Part shown: one piece after another, positions 48,301 through 60,300 of the stretch
How the letters are laid out: each line of letters starts with the position of its first letter
How positions within the stretch are numbered: the stretch's first letter is position 1
DNA from: Acanthococcus lagerstroemiae
Lineage: Eukaryota > Arthropoda > Insecta > Hemiptera > Eriococcidae
Assembly (NCBI GenBank): GCA_031841125.1
Contig: CM063113.1
Location: 15,335,312 to 15,399,311 of the forward strand
DNA length: 64,000 nt
Reading direction: 5' to 3'
Position numbers and translations under genes: made by a program
Notes under the pieces: generated by a model
Told to the model about the DNA's origin: nothing
Seen by the model: only the letters and a program-made list of their open reading frames with translations
Databases searched by the model: none

Positions 48301-51300
48301 TACGTAAATACGGGCCAATTCAGTGGTGGCTATACGGCAGTTACTCTAAAGAACCTACAAAGACAGGTAGATGCATAAGCCATTTTGATTTGCACAAAGT
48401 CCGACTGCCCTCGATCACGATCGCGGTCGTCTCGGGAACGTGATTTCAGACCGGTCGGAAGATTCACGAACCAAAATGGCGTATGCGCACACTTATCTTC
48501 ATCTAGGTACCTTAGTTACTCGAGAGATTTTGCTTGCACAGAATTACATCTGACAGTGACGTACCGAAGAATTTTTCCTGGGGAGAGGGGGGGGGGGTAA
48601 AAAATTGTGAAAGTCCCAACTGACTCGACTCGGAATTTCCAAGTATCAAATGAAAAAAAAAACCTTTTGAGCTGTTGGATTTTTTCATCTGACTCAACTC
48701 AAAATTCCCAAGTATCAAAGCAAAGGAAGAAAAACCTTTTGACTTTAAAATGGTAAATTTTCCCAACTACTGAGTAAAAAATTCCTACCGGAGGGGGGGA
48801 GTAAGTTTCCCCTCCCCCCGTTCCCTATCGCTACGTCCTTGACATCTGAGTCCTATGCAGAATTTTATCAATCCTTTTAAAGAATAATACCGAGGAAATG
48901 ACACCACGATAAATAGGATAAATAATGTTCTTCAGAATGTTTTCGCAATTCGAAAAAACCGCAGAATCGATCGTTTGCCTTAAAAGTAAAGTTCGATATT
49001 TCGAAAAATCTTATTACAGCTTTACTCTCTAGGGAACGAAACAGCATCCCAAAACTGGATTTTTGATTAGGTATAAGCTAAACATTACTGAATATTACAT
49101 TTACATCAAAGAGCAAAAATTACTCTATACTACGTTTTTCTAAAATTTTTCAATATCTGCCCCAGAACGTCATAAAATAGGGGTTCAAAATAATCTTTAC
49201 AGTGCAATTCACTAACACAGGCCTTATGAGCAGTTATGGAATTTCGGATGTGTTCCACATTTCATCGGATTCAGCCGATTCTGCGGACTCGGTTGCACAT
49301 GCGGAAAATGTTTCCAGAAGATTTGCCCTTACGACTTTTTCGACAAAATTTCATAGCTAGTATGAAAAACATTATACAAGAAAAACTGAAGACTGGACAA
49401 AAAAAAACCATCTAGGGTTGCGGTTTTTTTTTTAGTAATTGTACGAAAAGAGTTTAGCCCGCATTGCAGCGAAAGCATACAAACTCACAGAAACGAGAGT
49501 TTGTAAAGAAAGCACGTGTATTGACTGATGGAATATAGCAAAAGTATGTCTTGGGAGTGCTAAACATAAACTGTAAGTAAACTGATATCCTACCTGGCCA
49601 ACTGAGGGAGAAAAAGGAGAGTACGTCATGAAAATAAGAATAAGAAGAATATAGCTTAGAAAGGACCACGTACAAGAAGTATAGGTATGCAGGAGACAAA
49701 AGACGTTTGTGAGACGTTCGCATCGTGCTATGCAGAAACTAGCCAGGCAGGACCATTTATACCAGTGGTTCCCAACCTTCACATGTAGGCGGACCACTCT
49801 GACTAAAATTATAGACATTCCACGGACCCCATCCTCATGTTTCTGTGTTTTATACCTTCAATAAGTAAGTATTCAGAAACAAATATGACTTTACCGTGTA
49901 TCATGTTGCGGACCACTCACGCCCTCTACCGGTTGGGAACCACTGATTTATACGAAAATGTACATTCCGGAGGAGAGGGATGCCGCAGGGAAATCACTAG
50001 AAAATGAAATTTTCGGGAGAGTGTTTTCTCGAACATGCGAAAATTCAAATCCACGAAAAAAGAGATTCAGAATCTTGGCGAATAGAAATGATTCTGAATT
50101 CGAGAATTCGAAATCAATGAAGAGAATTTTACAATCTCATAAGAATCTGAATGAATCTGTCAGGAAGAGGTACAAGGGAACGGGGGGTGAAACTCTCCGA
50201 AACACCCAAGTCATGGTACCGCGTACAGTAATAAACTCTTTGAAGAATATCTACGGATTCTCCGAGAAAAACTATCCAAGAATACGAATACAGGAAAAAA
50301 GATACAGCATTCGGAATCTTGGACACAGAATCCGTATTCTTGGATGGATACATTCCATCTTGTGAGTTTTTGGACATCAATATCAGGAAGACGATGGTTC
50401 TTCGTTGATCCAGTCACATGTACGTCTGCATTGTTACATAAACCAGAGACCATTAACAGCAGCAGACAGCAGCGAAATTTATTAGACTCTCGTGAAAAAT
50501 GGGTGCAAGAAACACGCATCGCGTCTATAGCGGTTATAGCCGCAGACCTAATTAATTCGTAATTAAGTTTCGACTGCCAGACTATATACACTCCTTCCAT
50601 TATGTAGATATTAGGAGAAAATCACCGGTAATGTTGCACTTCGAAAGCGAAACAGTCAACGTTGAGAATGAGAACTTTCCCAAGAATTCGATAAAATCTA
50701 TTATCACGCATTATTACGCTTTATATTTCGAGCTGTGGGTTGGGACGGCTAGAATTAACACCCATCCACACATTCATGCTGTCCTAGACCTGCTCCCTGG
50801 ATCAGTGAAAATATCAAACCACATTTTCCCACAAATCCGGAGTCGGAGTACACAGTTGACTCGGAGTCTGTATTTCAGAGGAGTTGGAAGTCAGAATCAA
50901 AGTTTTCTAGGTATTGAGGTTGGAGCGGTCTGGTTGAGAATCTGGAGGTCCCGGGTTCGAGCTCACGTAGCAGCTCGCCAGAATTTTCGACCTAGGCCGG
51001 TTTTTCGGCCAGATAGCCCTAACAGCCTTCCGACGTCTCTGAAGTAATGTTCGAAAGGGCGGATTCCAGGACTCGGGTGGAGAACCAATTAGAAAAAGAG
51101 GTATTGAGGTTGGAGTTGAATTTCGAATTGGGAGCCATTTTGGGGATTAAGAATCGATTTCGAGAAGACTCGCATCATCAGCTCGAGGAGTCGCGAGTCG
51201 AAGTCACTATTTTGCACAAGTCAAAAGCCAGTGTTACAGTTTTTTATTCCGAATAGGGACGTACCAAGGAAAGGGGTTCGGGAATCCTCCTCCCTGAAGA

Positions 51301-54300
51301 TTTAATAACTGGCTTTAGCTGAATTTTTTTTGAAAATCTTGCTTTTTCGAGACGTTTCTGTCAGGTTTTACGACCATAATCTAAAAAGAAAGACTCAAAA
51401 AACGACCTCTCGTGAAGCAAAGAGCTTCCCAGTTAGAAAAATTTCGGATTCACTCTTCAAAAATTCCCTTCAGTACGCTTCTGGCTCCAGGTGCCTCTAT
51501 TTTGTCATCTCGTTTCCAGTCCGATATCAAAATTGTAGCTCAGTGGCTGCTCTACATAGCGCAGCTACGAATACGTGTTCCTTAGGCTAGAAGAATTCGA
51601 CAAATTGGATCTTCACGATTTTGCAGAAGCGTTTTGTCCAAGGATGTTAAGCTGAAGCCACTTGTGGCTTAAACTAAAGCCTAAATCACAATTTTGGTCG
51701 TCATTTATTAAGCCAAAAGCCAGCCAGGCAAATTCTGCAAGTCGGCTTCCAGCCCATAAGTCAGCCATGAGATAGGTTTTGTGGCTTAAACTTATCAATT
51801 CAGCTAATGCCAAAAGTCAAATAAAAGTAAAAATAATTCGTAAATAAATTGATACAAAATCAACTATATTTAAAAATTTTTTTACCATAAACGGCGATCA
51901 GTACCTCGAGGATTAGTATTCAGTACATAAATTCCAATATTGCTCTGATCGGCTGTCAAAATGGTGGGAAATAGTAAGCTTTGTAGATTGTGACTAAAGT
52001 CAACTCATGTGCAACTATTAAGCCATATTTGAAGCCGGAAAATTACCTTCAAGCCACAAGCCAAGTCAACCAGCAGCTTAAAAGTCATAAGTCTCATATC
52101 TACGTTAATTTTTCTATTTTTTGTTCCAGGCCGCGTACCCGGAGCGAATAGCCCAAATACACATCATTAATCCGCCGCTGATACTGCACGCCGCGCTCGC
52201 CTTTTTCCGGCCATTTTTAAAGGAGAAAATCAGGAAACGAGTAAGCATTGAATTTCGCATTACATTATCAACCTGTATCTTCGACAAAAGGGCAACGACT
52301 GCAGACGAAAAATGATGAAAGTATTTGAAATAAAAACGACACTCGGTACCTACTTGGCAGAAACTCGATACATAGGCTGGCGTCAATTGAAATCCAAAAA
52401 GGAAGTATGGACAGACAGCAATTAACTGTATCGTAAACGGAAACGTAAAGAAACGTCACACAAACTCACAGAGCCAATTAAAATTTATTAAAACAGTGTG
52501 AACTCCACCGTTGATCGGCTCCATTTAGTGGATTGAACGCTAACAAAATAACGTCGCATTCTTTTCGATTTCCATTCCAACAGTGTAAGAGAAAATTGCT
52601 TCGAAATTTTGCATACTAACTCGAAGTATTGGGTTGGTCATTTTTGGAATGGAATTCAAACGCGGATAAGTTTCAAGTTCGGCTTCCAAATCTAGTGAAA
52701 GAAAGAGTATTCAGGACCGCGGCGAAGCAAATCTATCGAGGGGGCGAAAGTCAGAAAATTTTCAACTGTTGTAGCGATAAAATCAAATAGTTTCCAACTG
52801 CTGAAAAAAACAGAAAAAAAAAATTTTTAAGACCCGAGAGGTTGTTAATTAAGCACCTGAAATTGCAAATTCTCCAATTCTGAACGATAACTGGAACGGA
52901 GAGCCACTCACACGCCCCCGTGGCTACGAACCTGAGGACCCTCAGCGTATTAGCGAATTCACGCCGTTCGGAATACGAATTACGCACGAAATAACCAATG
53001 GCGATCGGCCTTGCAATTTTTCAATTGTTTGCAAACACTTGGGCTTCGACTGCATTGAATGCAATAACAAGTTGCATCATAATCGAATGCCATAATATTG
53101 ATGAGCCGGCGAAACAAACAACCTAGTGGAACATTCTGGAAAGGTTTTTCCACCGGACTGTGATAGCCTCTTTCAATTTTATTATTGTTCTATTGTGCAT
53201 TTGAACTCCTCTTATCGCAATCTCATAGCATTACCAAGTTTTTGAAAACTAAAACGGAAACTGGGTCATTCGGAGGCAACTTGGAGCAAGATAATAATAA
53301 CAATGGATTTAAATCTCCGAATTTCAGTAAATGGCACAATAAACTCTTTCTTTTAATTTTTTCCTCGAATGTAACCCTTTCATCCCAAATGGGGCACAAA
53401 TGTCCCACCAGACAGAAAAAAAACTCTATAGGAAAAAATACGCATTTTAAAGAGAACCCAACGTGTCCCATTAATGAGAATTGTTTCGATTTTCGTGCCG
53501 CTATCTGGCATCGTTCATGTTCTACGAAGCGGTTTGCCCTACAAGTGTGGGACTGCCTTAAATTTCTCATCATTCTTCTTCCCCCTTTGGCGTATCTTCT
53601 GGGTTGATGAGTAATGCGAAGCACCCCAAAGTAACCATTTTTCGTGTTTCAGCAGCCGAATTTTTTCTACTGCTGGGACTTATGTATCCCAACATACTCT
53701 ACAACTAGGACATATGCCGTCCCAACATACTCTACTACTGGGACATATGCTGTCGCATTCACTAACGGGGCCTGGGGGTACAAAAGAAATGTTTCCCCTT
53801 GATTAATCTTAGTGGATGCTTATACAACATGCCTAAAGTAAAAAAACGCACAAATTCAAAAAATTCCAAAAAGAAAACTGGGAGTGAAAGGGTTTAAATA
53901 CGAATCTTCTAGTTGGCAAATCGTCAGCTTAAGTAATGCCTTTGTTTGATCCCGTTCCCCCGGAGCGATGGACCAGCCTTTTATACAAACAGTCATTTTT
54001 CTGAATAATGCTGTAGAGGGAGTGGCAGTTGCGTATTATTTTGAATTGACAACACTTATTTTGAGCCCACGAGACCCGTAAAGGTCCCATTCGAGATTTT
54101 CAGCTTGTCGAGACCGCCTCCCTTCTGAAGAAATGAGCAAATGCCGACAGCTTCTTTACATAAACTAAATCATTTGAGCGCAGGAGACCACTAGGGAGCG
54201 AAAATCGGAAGTTCTTTTCGGGAAATGAGGGGGAGATAAGTTTAAATTTTTTAAGTAAGATCATGTCAGTACTTTTTTAATCATTGAAACCAAGAAAACC

Positions 54301-57300
54301 AGACATCTTCAATGTTTTTTTGGAATCAGGGTGATATACTCGTACTCCCTGTAACACCTCACGACATAGGCTAGGATCGGGGTTTCTCCTGAAATTGCAC
54401 TTTCAAAGTCTTTCTAAATTCTCAGCTCATTTCTTGGATTCCCTCAGTGATTAATTTTTCCTAATTTTCAAGACCTTTCTTCAGGGGAGAGGTTGGGTGA
54501 AAAATCCTGGTTTTTGCATAGATCTAAAAAATGTTAATTTTACCAACAGGGAACGCGTTGATGACAAACAAAAGAAGAAAAGCCTTCACCAAAAGCGCAA
54601 ATAGCCGACCTGGAGTAGGTGGCTCACGGGGGAGGGGAGGAGCGGACAAGTATGACAATCAAATATATATCATTCTTCTCTTATTCTAATACCATATATT
54701 GGTATCTAGGCATCAATGATCATGGCGATCATGTCGCACAACTAACTAAACAGAGTATTCGGGGTAGTTCATCATTCATTTCCTCACAGTTTAGAGTAGT
54801 TAGAGCATTTTCCCCCATGATGAAGGAATCATTAGTAGCCACGTATCTTGTAAAATTGAGTAACCGACCCACAACACACAGACAACACAGCGCCAGTCCT
54901 TCAGATACTGATGGTAACGTGTTCTGCGAGTCTAATACATTGTTCCCCAGAACTGATGAGGAACTGCAGAGCACGCTATCTATCCACTTCGATCGATACT
55001 AGGGGTTCTCTATTCGCTAGGATGTTCACAGGGAGAGGGATGAAACCTGTTTGCTAGCTGTCCGGCACTGAAAACCGAATCAGAATCCAAGGATTAAAGA
55101 TGGGTACAACACAACTCTGCCACAGAGCCAGCCACGGAGCTACCCAGACATTATTAGGAATCAGTTTTATCAGCAGTCACGATTTATCACCAGCATAAGA
55201 AGGTCTCATTCAGCCGGGACGGGAGGGGGTCGCTACAGCACATATCCCGTTATCTTATTGCTGCAATTAATGCGCTAAAATACATTCTGAAATGCTTTTC
55301 TAAAACAGCGTTGGGAGAAGGGTTTGTACTCCTCCTCGTTCGTACGCCGTTGCAGTCTATAAAATATTCTGACAGCTTCTCCGTGCTACGAACTTTCTTA
55401 AATTTTTACAAGACCAAGTACCTAGCCAACATTTACCAAGTTACAATATACCGTACAAAGTGTAGAGGCTTCTCCGGTTTATTGTATCATCTTCAATTTT
55501 CAGATAATGATCCACTCAAATCTGGAATCTCTTTATGAATACGTGCCGAAGAGTCATTTACCCAGCGACTACGGCGGCGAATGTCCAGACAAAATAGAGC
55601 TGAATTGTGAGTATACTCTATCATACGACTAAGTTAATGTTCCTTATTGCCACTCCTCACGTTTTATCAAGGGCGTACTCCTTTATTGTGACAAGATGCA
55701 GACGTGAACGATTGAGTCTCTGGACCCTCAAGAGCTTATCTTCCCCTCACAATAAAAATTAATGTCATTAAAAGCGTAAAGGTTTACGTAGAAATGTTTG
55801 AAAAAGTTTTCTTTGATAAATTTCAAACTTCATTCAGAGACTTCGTTTTTTGAGTGGCCAAGCAGTTTACGTTTCTAACTTTTATCAGTCTTAAGTATCT
55901 GGACGTAATCTTAAATGACGCTTGAAGAGTCTTAGTGTACTAAACGAGTACCTACCTATGTAAAAGTCTTCACAGAGTCTTGTGATTCATGACGTATCAG
56001 TAGAGTTTTAGTGAAATTCTAATGAAGCTTACAATCTCAAAGAATTTAGATAGACTGAACAAGTCCTCACAGAGTTCTGAAGAATTTTATCACACCCTTA
56101 GAGAGACCTAATAAATACCAACTGAGCACTAACGAGCTACTGACAGAAAGGTCTCGAGAATTTAACAGAGTCTTGGAAAGTTTGTGCAAAGTCTGAACAG
56201 AGTCCTCGACAAAGTATCGAAATGGAAGTTTCCCGCTTTTCTAATTTCGAAGATTTTTTCTCAGCTCCTGATAGAAGACATAAAATGTCAATTTTTTACT
56301 TGAAATGAACGAACAGGCATAAACCGGAACACGATCGAAAATGTAATGAAACAAGTATTCAAAATCAGCGGCCTAGAAAACACTAATTTCGATTCCAATG
56401 TTATCCAGTTTTCTACGTCAAATCAATTTTGTCCATTTCATTGGCAACACTTGGATTTTGGGGCATAAAATCGAAGCTGGATCAATATCTGATGAAATAT
56501 TCAAAATCAGTGCGACTGAAAAAAAAACGCGCATTTAATTATTTTGCTCGAAATCATGCCACATGAAATCCCGAAGTTAATGGGCTGTTCGTGCTTTTTT
56601 GTTAGAAGAAACATTTTTCATTTAAAATGAAACTAAGCTTCTCGCCTGGCCTACGACCTAATTTCGAGAACAGAAGAAAGACAGGAAGAAAGAAGGGAGA
56701 AAAAGTTGAGGAGGCATTTAATGACACACTCTGGGCAGTGTAGACTACTATTACTTTCAAATCCCAGACATTTTTCTGTACTGTGCTGCTTCTTGCTTGA
56801 GGAAATTAAAAAAAAAGAAAATCACAGAACTAATGATTCTAGCTGTTTTTTAAACATAGAGATGTCTGTCATTCTCCATGATTTGAAAAATAGGCGAGCT
56901 CCCCTCCCCTTCTACGTTTAATTCCACATACTTAATGAGAAAAAGAATTCTTGCATCTAGAAGATTTTTTGAATAATATTAACCCGTGCCGCTAACAGCT
57001 TACAATTTAACCTCAGATTTCAGAAGAATTTTTCCGAAATCAGTTCATTGCCCCAGAACGCCCGAACCAAAAAAGAAAAAAAGGTGCATCACTAACAAGT
57101 CTTGAAAGTAGATAAGATTCCGATCATCTCCATTAAAAAATTCTTCCATTGAATTTTTGGAATTTTTTTTTTATTAGAAAAATCCTTATGCACCTACAAG
57201 CCATGTTAAACTTGCAGTCGTTGGCGGCACGGGTGAATATAATTCGAAAAATCTAGAAAAATTCTAGAATACTGTTTTCACGATGTGGAATAAGATCGGG

Positions 57301-60300
57301 GGGGGGGTGATCCGTCCATTTTCCGAAAACGAGAAAAATACCAATTTCCTGTGAGTTAAATCTGAAGTGTACATATCTGGGAGTCAGAAAGGATCGAACT
57401 GGATTTTGTAAACTACCGTGAGCACCTTGAATGCGGACAGGCAGCAGGCAGGCCTTCTTAGTCTTCAAAATAAAGTCCCTGTTTCCTGAATTTCGCGTCA
57501 TAAATTCCATCCTGATTCCTGTTACGGTTTGAAAACGTTCAAAATGTACGTAGGATGATACAATTATGATGACCTTTGAAACTCAAACGAGCTTCGACGG
57601 GAAGTGAGTCCCTTGCCATCTTTAGATTTGTTTCGTCTAAGAGAAAATGTTTATTTACGAAATTTCGTATCAAAAATTGTGTTTTGACGTTTCTTACTAA
57701 TTCAAGGGCTCTAAATAAGTTTCGGAAACTATACTCTAAGAGCCCCTGAAAGTCGAGTGGGTCCTTGAGTTTGCGCAATGTTGATTATATTAACATGCAA
57801 GTGTACTGTTTGGTATTTAGTTGGATTTAGGTGTAAGCACTCGGTGTCGATCGTAATTTACTCATCAGCAGGGCCCGGATTTTTAGGCACTAAAAACTCA
57901 TAAAAAGGCCGCACTAAAAGTATCTAACAAGCACTTGTGTCACTAGCGGGTAGCCACACCCATCTTTCCTGAAATGTTTGTAAACTTTATGTGAATCGAA
58001 ATAAGCTTCCTCCTGCGAATCGATATAAAATTCCTCTTTGTCTTTAGCGCATGAAGAGTTACGATTTCCTGTAATCCTAAGATGCCACCTGAATTGGTTG
58101 AATTGAGTAATACAGAAGAACGTTTTCTAGTTCCACAAATTCGTTTCATTCAAATTCGAGAGTCATTATTTTGTAAACACTTCCTGAGAAAGGGTTTGCT
58201 GCGTTATTGCAGTCTGCAGCTTCGCAGTTTGGAGCCTTGAACTTACCATGTGTTGTTAGTGCGCCTGTAGTGTCATCCTAATTACGTTTCATCTATCAGC
58301 TTTCATGTTAAGAACAAAAAGACTTTAAACGTGACTATTGATAGGTTTTTCCTGATATAATTTTCAACGACCGCGAAAATAAAAGCTAGCCCCGCTCAGT
58401 GTATTGCAGCCAGCCAAAAGCCGAAAGCCAAAAGTCAGCTTTTTGTAATCTAGAGAAAATGTATGGCAACAGCTAAAAGCTGTATTAAGCCGTATATTTT
58501 CTTAAATTCAAACGTTTAAGCTATAAAAGCCGAAGCTAAACATTCTGGCTGCAATACACCGTACAGTGTTCGTTTTTATTAACGGCATAATGTCATTCCC
58601 CTTAAGATGAGTGGGTGCGAAAGAAGAAGTCAAGTATATGAATTTCCCCTGCGTGGTACACCCATGTATAAAGGTCTAGTGACGCCTGTGCTAACAACCA
58701 TGAAAAGTCCTTATAAAATTATGGCTTCATAGATATCAAATTAAAGGTCTTGGAAAACTGAACCAAATTTTTGTATTTTTGTTCCTCCCAAGCTATGTAC
58801 AACGTAACAATTTTGAAACCTTTATTGTAACAAATAATAAAAGATTGTTACGATTTGTCAATTTTTTTGGATTTTTAACAATTTTTTTTGAAAAATTGAA
58901 AATTAAAATGTTAAAAAAAAGAAGTAAATTTGACAAAATAGTCCCGAAAGTTGGGTTTATACCCGAAATAGTCCCGAAAAGTCTTTAAAAATAACAATTT
59001 TGGCGAACATATCATTTTCAGAGAACATGACCCAAAAATGGCCGTATCAAAGTTAGCTCATTGGTTTCAGAATTTCTTGAATCTTCAAGAAAACTTCAAT
59101 AGACCGAATAGGCTAGGCTAGAAAAATAAAAGGGTTTTGTTTAAAAATCCGGGCCCTGCTCATCAGTCAGCCATTTGTATTATATTTGTTTCTTACATCA
59201 TTTTGTTACGCCCTCGTTGTGTGTATTTGATTTCACTTAAAATCTTCTTCTTTTAGGAGGCCCACTTTTCCATCACGGTTCTTGACTCACAAAATTAGAA
59301 CCCACGTTGCATAATGAGAACATGCAGGAGCATGCGTTTGTCTTTCATCCAGGATTGCAACCAGGGATGCGAAAGCCGAAAGATACAGCTTCCGTTTCCG
59401 GCTTCTAGCCTCCAAAGCTCATCTAGCTTTTCGCTTATAGCTTCCAGTCTCTCAGTATATGAGCTTCTAACTTCCAATCTTCTTTTCGGCTTCTGGCTTC
59501 TAGCTTCCAGCTTCTTTTACGTAACCTCACATAAAGTTCTTATAATTAGAGGAGGTTCTTTTTAGAAAATTAGGGGAAATAAAGTGAAATGAAGCAGAGT
59601 AGAATAAGGTACATTAGTTTTCTTTTTTGGGCTTTCGACTCTTGAGTAACAAAATCTTCAAGAAGAAAAAGAATATTGTAAGAACTACGAAGTCGATTAG
59701 AAGCTGAAAAACTTTCAGCTTCCAGTTTTTAACTCATTCAGCTTCCAACGACTGGCTTTTCAAAATTGTCCTAAGATTGCAAAAACTTCCAACTACTGGC
59801 TTCTCCGCATCCTCGGTTACAACAACCTTATAGACGTTTGGACATTCCTGTAGGTGCGCTAGTGTCGCGGACGAAAAGATGATCAAGGCATTCTTACCAT
59901 AAAAACATGTACCAGTAAAATGAGCTCTAGCATTTTCAATATTGTTTTTTATGGAAAACTGAAGAGAACTAAAGTGTCAGCTCTTATCATTTCCTTTCAG
60001 ATGGGACCAACTTTAGTTTTTTTAGAACATTTTTATCACTGATCATCTTTTCACACGAATACATCAATCAGCGCGCCCCATTTCATTAGGCCGCTAGAGA
60101 GCGACTCTTTAGCGTCCAAACGCGAATACAGTGGGTGCTCAGAACATATGCCCGGATGCCCATCACAACTTAGTGGTTGCCCTGGTATCCTTGGACCTCC
60201 ACCCCCACCCCAATAAGTTTTCAAACATTTGTATTACTAATCTCAATTCTGTTTCAGGGAGGTGGGAAAAAATCATGCTGGAGAACGAAGAGTGGCTCAA

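Noticed and set aside
50211..50600. 129-codon reverse-strand frame
   Set aside because: No family resemblance and an overlapping frame of similar length on the opposite strand.
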